A stretch of DNA of 64,000 nucleotides, taken from contig JAJEKV010000092.1 of the NCBI GenBank assembly GCA_021234155.1, forward strand, positions 3,854,561-3,918,560, given 5' to 3'. The translations under genes and the position numbers were made by a program. The notes beneath the pieces are model-generated. The model did not search any database, was not told the origin of the DNA, and saw only the letters and a program-made list of their open reading frames with translations. Source of the stretch: Isoetes taiwanensis. Its lineage: Eukaryota > Streptophyta > Lycopodiopsida > Isoetales > Isoetaceae. Of this stretch, positions 35,801 to 45,900 are shown in pieces; within the stretch, counting starts at the first letter, position 1; the number at the start of each line of letters is the position of its first letter.

Positions 35801-36843
35801 AACTTTTTTTGATGCTGAAGGCTCTCCCAATGTAGCAATTGGCTTCACACTTCTTTTCTTGGCCACGGCTCTGAGCCAATTGGTGTCCATCACCGACGGC
35901 ATTTTCTCGTCCCGAACTGCTTTCAAAGCACCGCTCGGAGGCTCCTTGTCTGTGGACAAACCATTTCTGCATGCCGAGAACCCTACCAAGATGTCTCTGT
36001 TTCCCTTTATACCTGACAAAGAGAGAGATTCGTAAGATGGCAACACCCAGCCATAACCCTTAGCTGATGTTGGGACGTTTTTCCCTGTGGCTGGCTTATT
36101 CATTTTGCTGGCTGTCATCATAGATGGGTCATAGTTGCGCCATTTCAGAATGTATTCCAGGAACTGCAATTGATGTGTGTCCTCGATGCTGCATATGATA
36201 GCATCTTGCACATTGTTCTTCGTGCCTTCCCACATTGCCACCACTATGCCAACTTGTTCAACGTCCTCAGCTTTCTTTCCAGTGCGCAGGAACAGGCACA
36301 GATCCTTTCTGCGGTCGCCACGAATGTGTGGTATTGCTTGTGCAATCTCTATACACCATTTCCTTTCGTTAGAGGGGGTTATAATACGGATGGGTTCGAC
36401 ATCCGGTCCACGAAACAGAGCGAGGGCTGTAAACAAAAGCCTCTGGTGAGTGCCTGATAGGCTGCATAATGTTATACAACGAAAAATATAAACTACTCAA
36501 GAGGACCGCGACCGCGATCCTTCAAGCAACTATACTACTACTCCACACTATCGCGGCCGCGATGTTTTGTAGCAGCTAAGCAGGGCAAGAAAACAAAATC
36601 ACTGCTCACGAACACCGGGGTCGCGATCCTACCGAGCTACTATACTACTACTCCACACCATCGCGGCCGCGTTGTTGTGTGGCAGCTAAGCAGGGCAAGA
36701 CTCAGCAAGACCGCGGCCGCGATCTTGATGAGCAGCTACAACAATCAAAACATAACAAAATCTAATAAGCAAGATCGCGGCCGCTATCTTGCTGAGCTGA
36801 AATGTCAGGATTTACCTTCTCTGAGGGAGTCCTTAGGTGCCAT
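32847..36843 (-). pseudogene. ParB-like / N6A-N4C DNA methyltransferase-like fusion gene
   Basis: Exon 1 (36816-36843, ATG 36843) splices in frame to 35297-36426, then 34880-35228, then from 34815 onward. An N-terminal region of about 300 aa precedes a ParB/sulfiredoxin-like domain: FTKISIFDCEPAPANLTHRM, VQTLVKSFKTYP, then, across an intron, FYIISGNHSICAAQLL, matching the G-x-H-R-x-x-A box. A helical middle part follows. Then comes a permuted methyltransferase-like domain: LIFIDIRGMNKVWD (about 34165-34125, where DPPY would be; here D-I-R-G) and C-terminal VLDFFSAGTASRVAL with SVAFE (33540-33620), resembling motif I DxFxGxGT and the acidic residue of motif II. The ParB-methylase order is familiar from bacteria and phages. 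Breaks: shifts near 35510, 34795 and a (TTTTC)n tract at 34232-34252, a TAG near 34000 and TAA at 33462. A degenerate DPPY suggests this copy is inactive. Confidence 0.6.
34838..34853. repeat. Palindrome inside intron 3 of the ParB-methylase gene
   Basis: GATCGCGGCCGCGATG, with further complementarity outward (CAAGAT / ATGTTG is partial). It lies in the short intron between 34815 and 34880, so it does not change the protein, yet keeps the same palindrome as the promoter cluster. Confidence 0.8.
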
Positions 36844-36861
36844 GGGATCGCGGGCGCTGGC
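36492..36861. promoter_or_regulatory. Iteron-like palindrome array, leftward promoter side
   Basis: Palindromes at 36504-36519 (GACCGCGACCGCGATC), 36549-36564, 36613-36628 (half conserved), 36659-36674, 36709-36724 (GACCGCGGCCGCGATC), 36773-36788 (GATCGCGGCCGCTATC) and a half-site at 36846-36861. The first four lie in two direct repeats of 109 bp (36492-36600 and 36601-36709), each with two palindromes and the shared text CTATACTACTACTCCACAC and GCAGCTAAGCAGGGCAAGA. Most lie within intron 1 of the ParB-methylase gene; the last overlaps its start codon region. GCGGGCGC half-sites recur at about 36941 and 36995. Confidence 0.85.
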
Positions 36862-36999
36862 TGAATACGAAAATCGGGTTGTTTAAGGGAGGTTCTTTAA
36901 GCCGCTGAAAGCTCGAAGGCGCTAGGCGCTTGAAGAATTCGCGGGCGCTGGAAATTCTCTGAGATGATATGGCCGGCCGTAAATTTATATAGAAACGCG

Positions 37000-38029
37000 G
37001 GCGCGGAAATTAAATGCCCACTAATCATAATGATGCGTTGATTATCGTGCCAGCCGTGATGACGCCGTACGTGCGGGCGCATTAATTTCACGCCGGCTGT
37101 ATTAATTACCGGCTGGCCGGCTGTATTGATTGCCGGCCATAAATGCGTCCGTGCGAAAATACCCAACAAAAAAAACACGCAATTCGTACGAGAGCTCTTT
37201 ATCGACTTGGACGTCCGCGTTCAAATTTCTCGCGTACAGTCAGTTAATTAAATGAACCTGACATGTTAAGCAGCCATAAAGGCCTGAAAAAGACACTAGA
37301 TTACGGATGGACAGCGACATGAAAATTTGAATTTGGTAACAAACATTTAGAGTGAAAGCGGGAATAGCCAATTCAAATTTGTTTGTTTTACAAGTCCTCG
37401 GAGACGCTCGAGCTGCGCCTACGCTGTGCCATGTTCTCCCAAGGTTTTGCTGCAGAATCCCGCATCAATTGAAGGCGCTGACAAGGGCGCTGATAATCCG
37501 CTTGCACTGCGCCACTATACATTTCGATTTCTTCCACTGCATCGAATTTAGTCTTTTGGCCGAGGTAAAAGGGCTATCCTGATGCCTATCTCTCAGTGAA
37601 GTGATCCAATAAATTTCATTGATAACTACTACCTGTTAAGAATGTGCTGATAGTTGATGATCAATAATACATAATTCATCCTTCAAGAATGTTTCCTTAC
37701 AGGGTTCTCGGCATTGAATTGATTCTACTGAAACAACACTATTTAATATATGGATTGATAAGATACCTGCTGATAATTTGGATTAGAATATTTAAAAATA
37801 GATGTTCTCAGCAAACCTGTGCACTCTGTTGTGTTTATTATACAATGTTCACGTGTTTCAAATACATGCTTTCTTTCTGCTTGTGGATGATACAAAACAT
37901 GTTTTGGTGGCACTACAGCTTCTGACGGGTCATTGGCTACAAGAAGACGTTGACGCCACCATTTCGAGACCTGTGAGGTAAGAGTAATGCTTTAGTGTAG
38001 AAGTCACTGCTTTAAGTCTTGTGCTCGAC
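37000..38029. other. Central part of the divergent intergenic region
   Basis: About 1 kb between the two divergent genes. GGCCGGC and GCCGGCTG motifs recur at 36970-37140; the rest is AT-rich and shows no gene. Confidence 0.35.
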
Positions 38030-38342
38030 GAGATTGCGGTCGCGAAGTCTTCAACCATCTACACTTGCTATTTACTTAAGAACTCCGATATATTTATCAA
38101 TATGAGTCGAAACCACATGCTAATCTCGACATGTGTTTTCGACTCCGAGAGAACGATATATCCGAGTTCTTAACTAAACAGCTAGTGTGGATGCTTGCAG
38201 AAAGCGCGACCGCGTTCTTGCCAATGCTCGATAAGATCGCGGTGGCGATAGTCCTTAGCATTTTTTTAGCTCCCAATTGTCGTTTTGTACTATAACTTTT
38301 AAAACAGAGCTCTATTTGCTTACAAACATCGCGGCCACGATG
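38030..38342. promoter_or_regulatory. Palindromes and large hairpin, rightward promoter side
   Basis: Palindromes at 38032-38047 (GATTGCGGTCGCGAAG), 38202-38217 (AAGCGCGACCGCGTTC), 38235-38250 (GATCGCGGTGGCGATA) and 38327-38342 (CATCGCGGCCACGATG). The first two sit at the ends of a long inverted repeat (about 38030-38220): the arms share CATC(T/C)ACACT, TTAAGAACTC and GAGTCGAAAACACATG-like blocks around a loop near 38125. The last site is 22 bases upstream of ATG 38365. Confidence 0.8.
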
Positions 38343-38364
38343 TTCACGATGTCTTGTTTGTAGG

Positions 38365-40646
38365 ATGGCGGATGTAATCTCGCTTTATCTGCTGGGGAAA
38401 AAGGTGGCCGAAGGAAGAGTCCACAACTTCGAGCGCCATCACAATTCGATTGTCCCGGAGGGTATGGTGGTTGTTTCGGTTGTGAATGTTTTGGATGGAC
38501 AGCTGCCACTACCAATTCCCGAGCAGGAAATAGAAAAACTTGGTGAAGCTGTGGGGAGTTTTGTGTTGTGGTACAAGGACATTGCTGGTCAGCTTATGAG
38601 AGAGGAAGAAGTTTGCACGCCACCAGGACAAATTAAACGCATAAACTGGCAGGTCGGAGGCAATGAGAGATTAGGCAATAATGAGACGAATCATGTGCAA
38701 GGGCTTTATAGAGATGAGTTAATTGAGAAGGCTTGCACACTCATGCATGAATGCTGCCACATGGCTTACGGGTGTGGTGTTATCGTTTTTGTCGATCCAA
38801 ACCATGCTGTTGCTGACGTGAAGTTAGGGGAAGGCTCGATAGCTGCTACTATCATGAGCCTATTTCCAATGCCTGAAAAGATCTCTATGTGCTGCCAAGC
38901 CTGTGCAGAAATGCCCCAGCTGCATGACCTTGTAAGATGGCCCATAGCCTTCGTGCTCGTTGATAACATTCCAGTTTCTACTCTCGTGGTTGCAGTGAAG
39001 GAGAAGGATGTGGAGAATAAACCTTATTCCATTAGACCAGAAATTGACATCACAAAAAAGAGACCTTACCACATGGTCAATCGGAGACCCAGGACACGTC
39101 CAGCACAGACCAAATGTGAAAGAAAAACTAGTGCTGAGGCTATTTTAGACTTCAGGTCATCACTGTGCTGCATGAAAAGATGTTGTGCAAATTTTACATC
39201 CAAGGAGATAGCTTGCATGAGAACCTTTTACTGGAACATGAAGTCCTCGGAGTGCACAACCTTTGCATATAACATGCTAGATCTTTGCTCTGAAAATGGT
39301 GTAGTCCGCAACCTGATGTTGAATAACAAACAGGTGTGCGTGAAAGCATGGCATAAATTTCCACTTTTTACAAGTGGAAGAAGCTCTTCAATGATGGCCA
39401 TAGAATTGCTGAGCACGAAAATAGTGGTTCTAAGAAGCCAAGATCTCATACTTTGGCTGGCAATGCTGTGCTATCTATGTTCATAGATGAAAACGCAGAG
39501 ACGATGCCACACCGCTCAAAAATTACGAGCGAGGGTAGCAGACAAAATGTTAAGAGGCTACCTTCAGTCTTGACTAAGAAGGATATACACCAAGAAGTAG
39601 ATGTTACCATTACAGAGATGACAGGCAAGGATATTTCTCCTTCGTCCTTTCTGTCTGCTTGGAAAGAGAATCATTCAGAGGTGGCAATAGCTACGAGGAT
39701 AGCATTTTCTAAGTGTAACACCTGTATTGTCATAAAGGAAAAGCTTGCTAAGACCAGAGATCCAAATGAAAGAAGGGTACTTGCAATGGAGAGAAAATCA
39801 CATATGACGGCCCAGATTTCATGTAGGAGCCTTTACTGGTCCTGGAGAGCTTTGTCTCATAGATCTCCTGAGCACGCTTTAACCATTATACATGACAAGA
39901 TGGATCAAAATAAGACCATGGTCCCTCGTCTAGAAAAGCTAGCAAAGTCTGTGTGGAGGGGTGAACGACTGAAGGTGAGTGTTACAGGTGCTCTCATGCA
40001 CGAGCATGGTATAGGTGCCTTGGGCCACTTCTCATTGGACCTCTGGCCTGATGATTCTAATTTTCATGTGGGATCCTTGAATCATACCTTGAAGACACTG
40101 GAGAATAAATCTGAGGATAATTGGGGCCATTTGAGAGATCTGAGATCGTCCCCGAAAAGCTGGCTTTGGGGTGGAGCAATTTTAAACACAGATGCCCTTA
40201 GGACAAAAATGGTAAATGGCAGTAGAAATGATTTTATGCCTCCTGCCAAGGGCCCTATGGTACCGAACAAGTTGCTTAGGAGGCTTTACTTGCAGCTAGA
40301 TAATTGCTCAGGTCAAAATAAGAATAGATATCTTTTCTCTTACTTGTCATACTTGGTTTGGTTAGGTGTCTTTGATCAAGTGCAGCTGGGATTCATGATG
40401 GTCGGACACACCCACGATGACATAGATGCCCTCTTTGGAAACTACTCTACTCTAATGAGAAGATTAGATGCATTGACTATTCCAGAGCTTATGCAACTCT
40501 TCAGGCAGTGTAGTTCAAAGTCTCCGTCACCTTACCTTGTGTCAGAGGTTCCTAATTGGAAGGAATTCGTGAAAGGTTTTATCCCTGATAAGAAGGACCG
40601 TTTATGTGGTCATTTGGAACCTCTACTCTTCATGGATCAAGATTAA
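38365..40646 (+). pseudogene. DDE-transposase-like protein (DUF7869-like C-terminus), one frameshift
   Basis: Two frames, 38365-39486 and 39453-40646, join through a single-base break near 39360. After the break the other frame reads TFYKWKKLFNDGHRIAEHEN and runs on. The N-terminal part (about 330 aa) contains a Cys-rich block (SSLCCMKRCC). The C-terminal part has a CxxC motif (FSKCNTCIVIKEKL), HDKMDQNKTMVPR, LQLDNCSGQNKNRY and MVGHTHDDIDALFG. These match an RNase H-like DDE pattern seen in uncharacterised transposase-like proteins of plants and animals (DUF7869-type, from memory). The D of LDNC and the acids of GHTHDDID are candidate catalytic residues. It stops at 40646, though coding-like sequence continues about 90 bp in another frame. 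It is divergently paired with the ParB-methylase gene. Host of the same element is inference. Confidence 0.65.
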
Positions 40647-40649
40647 CAC

Positions 40650-42240
40650 CATTTCTATAGCATTCACACAGATCGTTGTAGCTCAAGTAGCACTTGAAGG
40701 ATCGGATGTGCTCCGGACGAGGAGGCAAGGAAGCCATGGAAGATGAATGACCTCTACCACCGAATGGAGCTGCTTTTATAGTGAAGTAAAATTATTGATG
40801 TTCATTATTGGTGTAGATTGTAAGGTCATTATTGAGCTTGTACAAGTATCACGTACACGTACAAGTATAACACATAATTTGTATGGATATGTGTATGTTT
40901 GTGACCTCATGTATCTTGGGCTCGAGAACTAGGTGAAAGTATTGGTGCTTGAGCAAATTAGGTGTGCTTAAAATTCTCAAAATTGCGTTATTTTCTCCAA
41001 TTAATGAAATCATGCTTTATATATGTATATTTTTTTAAAACCTTTGGAGTAACCCAATTCAATTCCTAGGAGGTCTTCAACAACTATATATTTTACTAAA
41101 TATTTTTCTCTAATATGTACACCACCTTTTCCTAGGCACCGAAGGGGCCGAAAAAGTTTTGAGCTAACGCAAACCATTACATTCAACACTTTAAAATTAA
41201 ATTCCTCCTGAAACCCCCTTTGATTTGGGTGCATATTCACACGGGAAGTGACATAGGGCAGCGAGAGCCCCTTTTGTACTCCCTAAAACCGTATAAAACA
41301 TGTATGAAATTAACACCATTTAGTACATTGCCGCAAATGTTATAGTATTTTGCAAGCCTCGCTATGCAATATACCAAAACATGTATGAGAATACCCCACA
41401 AACAAGGAATGCAATTATGGTCCAAATTTTGCTGAATATCTCATTTGTTATTTCATCCTTGTTTTGTATAATTGATAGATTTTCAGCCTCCCAATGAGCA
41501 GGGCATGGTTGAGCAGGGTCTGGCCGTGGCTCCAGTTGCAGTAGCTCCACTTCTAGTAAAAGTAGTAGATTTTCTAAAACTGTATAATATATGTGTGAAA
41601 TCAGCACCATTTAGTACATTGCCTCAAACCTTACAATATTTTGCAAACCTCGCTATACAGTATACCCAAACTTGTATGAGCATATCTCTCAAATGAGGAT
41701 TGTTATCTATGGTCCAATCGAGGAATAACTTGCAAATATACCCATACAACAGCTCTCGATGCCCTAAGTCAACCCCCATGTAGCATAACACAGGGGGTTT
41801 CTTTGTATTTCTATACGGTTTTTGCTATGGCTTTGCTATGGTTTGGAGGGCGTATTTTGAGATCTACTAATCAGTACATCTAGAGTGCGCACCATATTTT
41901 CTTGTGAGTTTTGCAGGTGTTTTCCAAAGGTTTGGCTGGATATATATTTTCTTGTGTGTATGTATTTATTAAAACCCATCCAAACATCGATATTTGTATT
42001 TTAGAGCAATGAAAGAAAAATTTCCGTAACGGAAAGCCTGTCGGGCTTGTCATGTTTGCAAGCATCTGCCTGTGTATCTGCTAAGATATGCTTTATATGT
42101 CATTAACCAACAACCACATATTAGGTTATTGGCTTTCTGGATTTCAGCCAAAAACTCAACAGCCAGAGATTAGATTACTGGCTTTCTAAATTTCGGCCAA
42201 GAACCTAACGGCGACAAATTAGATTATTGGCTTCCATAAG
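40650..42240. repeat. Spacer with two diverged duplications
   Basis: A segment of about 150 bp beginning near 41287 (AAAACATGTATGAAATTAAC, then CACCATTTAGTACATTGCC) recurs near 41577 in diverged form. At 42119-42240 a unit of about 50 bp containing ATTAGATTA-TGGCTTTC and TTTCGGCCAA is repeated about three times. No gene is seen. Confidence 0.6.
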
Positions 42241-42314
42241 CAACATCAAAATAAACCAAAAATCCCTTAATCCAAAAATGGATAGCAAAACCATTACAAA
42301 AACACCAACACGAA

Positions 42315-44566
42315 ATGTTTCAAACTGAGAACTACATGTTGGGCTTAATTCAGTGCCCTTGCTTGCCTCCTAGGTCGAGCCATTTAGGCTACGCTGTAGC
42401 TTTGAACAAATTTAACTTGGGTAGATGTAGTTTCCGATTTTCCGCAGCGGCAGAACCTGCTGAGACTGCACACATTCAAGAAGAAAGCGCAGCAAACAAG
42501 GAATTGAAAAGGAGGGGAAGCACGCAGCTATTGAGATGGGCTAGGGCGCGCAGAAAATCTGCAAGGCGTTTGGAATTGAGATTTAATGAGGAAAATGGAA
42601 CTGCGGATTCAGACCAAACAAATGATGAATCTGAAGACGAAGGAGATTTTGGTAAAGATGGGGTGGATATGCCTGGTAAGGCAGTCTTTTTGGTGTCTGA
42701 TGGAACTGGATGGACTGTTAGTCATTCTGTGCAGGCTGCCTTGGGCCAATTTGAACACTGTCTTGTTGACAGAAACTGCTCAGTTAGTACTCATTTGTTC
42801 TCAGAGGTATGTTAAAAGTCTAGTTGGAATGTAATATTTGGCTTCATCTTAGTACACTTTTGTTCTCAAAATTCATAGTATCCTAAATATGGTTCATTAT
42901 TTATTAGCACTTATTTTTTCTCAGATGTATCTATAGTCATCTTTAAGTATAAAGATGTGTTGTTTAAGGAATGAAAGTGTGCTTGTTTGAATAAGTACTC
43001 AGTTATCCCCACACTATATATCTTGACTATAGAAGTGTTGAAATGTAATTGTTTGGCTCATTTTTTGCTCAGCATTTTTGTATTGTTATGACTGCAGGTG
43101 AATGAGATTGATAAATTGATGGAGATAGTCCGCCAAGCAGGAGAAGAATCTGCTTTGTTGATCTATACATTGGCTGATCCTGCCATGGCTGATGCTGCCA
43201 AGAAGGCTTGCCAAATGATGGCTGTGCCATATTTGGATATCCTTGGGCCCATCACAGAGGTCCTTTCAGCTCAGATAGGTGTCACTCCACTTGGACTTCC
43301 TCGAAATGCACCTGGAAGAAAGAGAGTTCTGTCCAGGGAATACTTTAAGCGGATCGAGGCAGTTGATTTTACAATAAAGCACGATGATGGAGCTTTGCCA
43401 AAAAATCTACACAAGGCAGACATAATATTGACTGGGGTATCCAGAACTAGCAAAACTCCGTTATCTACGTATATGGCACAGATGGGGTATAAGGTTGCAA
43501 ACGTGCCTCTTGTCCTTGGAATTGAACCTCCCAAGGAGCTATTTGAGGTTTCTCAAGATAAAATTTATGGATTGACTATAGATCCCAATTTCTTGAAATC
43601 CATTAGAACTTCTAGATACCTGCATCTTGGTCTTGCTAGAGATTCCAGGAGTTCTTATTTTGACATGGACTACATCAAGAAAGAGTTGGAATATAGTGGC
43701 GACCTCTTTAAAAAGAATCCTACCTGGCCTGTGATTGGTAAGTCCTTTTATCATGAAACTTTATCATTGCAACTTTCCTTAATTCTAACTCCACCTGCCA
43801 TAAACAATCAATTTTTAGCGTCTTTTCTTCTTTCTTGGACTTAAATGATATAGGTGATATGACATGTTTTTCCCCAACTGTTTCGATCTACTTCCTGTGA
43901 ACACAATTGATTCTGGACAGCGTTGAGGCCTATATTTAATGGACATTTTAGTGATAGGACACAATTGATCATAAATAGCACCTTAATTATCATAGTTTTT
44001 CAACTCCAAATTGAAAGTTTGGCATCCTTTTCCAATTATGATGACCACACAGTTATTATGTCATAGAATTCAAGGATAATCGCATCTTATGTAAGCGAGG
44101 CAGCTGCAGAAGCAACAAGCTGGGGTACAGCAGTAAGACTAACGTTATTGAAACTTCTATGGCGACTTCTAACTTGTTTTTGGACATCCATAACATTATC
44201 TTCTCTCTTGAGCAGAGCGAAGGCACGCTTCACCTTCCGCCATCCACTGAATGTTGAAAAGATTTTCAATTCTTTGCCCTTTGAGCCCAACACTCACCTG
44301 AATGAATGACATGATATATTTTATTATCACTGCCAAACTGGCTAGATCTTGAAAAGTTTTGACCAATTTGATTATGAGATTTTGACCAATTTGATTATGA
44401 GTTTTAGATGATGTTACTTCTACCTACCTTTTCATTTTACTAAATTGTATGATTTTTTGCAGAGGTCACAGGAAAAGCAATTGAAGAAACTGCGGCTGTA
44501 ATTCTCCGCATATTTCATGAGCGGAAAACCAAGCACGTAATGCCGCGCATCTCAAAACGATATTAG
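42315..44566 (+). CDS. RP1: Pyruvate, phosphate dikinase regulatory protein (chloroplast)
   Basis: Three exons, 42315-42806, 43098-43737 and 44463-44566, all GT-AG, give 411 aa, close to known plant RP1. The N-terminal region (residues 1 to about 110, Arg/Ser-rich, few acids at first) fits a plastid transit peptide. The kinase-phosphorylase domain (DUF299 family) begins [20 protein letters not shown] and holds the P-loop-like GVSRTSKT at residues about 277-284, [23 protein letters not shown] and the C-terminal [12 protein letters not shown]...PRISKRY. Family role: ADP-dependent phosphorylation and Pi-dependent dephosphorylation of a Thr on PPDK, switching it off in the dark and on in light. 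The first ATG after stops is 42315; an internal Met is possible. No break seen. Confidence 0.95.
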
Positions 44567-45900
44567 ACTTTATAACGTTGTGAAATTATTTTTGTATATA
44601 GCTGGGCAGAATGAACATACACAATCCATACATCTAAAGCTTCATTTAACTTTCCGGGTAGGGTGTAATTGTTAATATGTACACGTTAACTTTCCGGGTA
44701 GGGTACTTCACACTGAATCTGATATAATTGTTAATATGTACACCACATTGTTGATTTAGATATTGGTCCATCTATGTTTTTAAGATGTATAGGTTTCTCT
44801 CGAATAGGTCAATTTGGACAATAAAAATACATTTTATTTTATTCTGTTCTCTCTCGTTCCTTCCTTACTTTCGTTCTTTTTAAACATTTAGATTGCTGAA
44901 GATTCTTTGAAATCTTTCAATAATTTAAGGGTATTACATGCCGAAAACAATTGTGCAAAAAAACAATTGCTTTTTTCCTCTTATCAAAAATCGTAGTCTA
45001 TTAGAAGCAAGCAATGGGGCTGCTTGCTATCCCCGCTGGACCTATCCAAAAATTTTGAATGCTTTGAGCCTATCCAAAAATTCTAAACGCTCTGAGCTTC
45101 TGAGCGGAGTTTCTAAACAGGCTGAAGGAACAAACATAGGATTCAAACACATAGTTGGATGCAAACACATATTTGTTTGAAGTTGAAAACCTCCAGGGCA
45201 TGCTCGGAAATTTCCTATGGTTTCAGGTCCCTTTGGGTAACTTTTGTGTCTCAATTTCTGGTGGCGCCGCCAAGGTTTACATTTTCAGTGGCAAAAATCT
45301 GAGGACCATTGCAGAGTACCATCGCAAAGCTTAGGAGCTTCGCCAGAACAGAGTTTCCACTACAGAGATCTCGCCTGAGCTTCTCCAGAACTGGGCTTTC
45401 TTGCTGTTAAATCTCGCTTTTCCTTTCTTTAGTACGGTTGCTTGAATCCGTGTCAAGCCAAGTATATACTTTTCCCATCTTCGAAGATTTTGAATTGGTT
45501 TTGGGTCCTAAAAAGGAAAGATCAGTCGATTTAAACTGTAAACTGCTCTCAGACAGACGAAGCACACAAGGTTGCTTATACAACTCTTTAAAACGCTGCT
45601 ACAATGAAGAATCGACAAACATCCCTTTAAAATGCGGCTGTAGCAAAGAATTGGCAGCCACAAGGTCTGTCTCTCCATTTTATATAAGGGAATGCACCAC
45701 AGATCAAGAACAAGAATAAGGACGGATCTTTTACTTTAAAAAATGGTCAAGCTTAACCCAGATTTCAGGTCCCAAAGGTTACGGGGGGAAGAAATTGGCT
45801 GGGTGGCGGCGCCGCCACAGGCCAGTTTTTTCACCGCGAGCGGCACCGCCACCAGGTCAGTTTTCCCGAAACCGGACCAAGCCTTAAAATTGAATGGTGG
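44567..45900. other. Spacer 3' of RP1
   Basis: TTAACTTTCCGGGTAGGGT occurs twice (about 44648 and 44688), each followed or preceded by TTGTTAATATGTACAC, a short duplication. GGTGGCGCCGCCA-type palindromes occur at 45260 and 45813. No recognisable gene. Confidence 0.3.

Noticed and set aside
36492..36861. CRISPR-like array
   Set aside because: The repeats are palindromic sites inside two 109-bp duplications in a eukaryotic intron/promoter, without regular unique spacers or cas genes.
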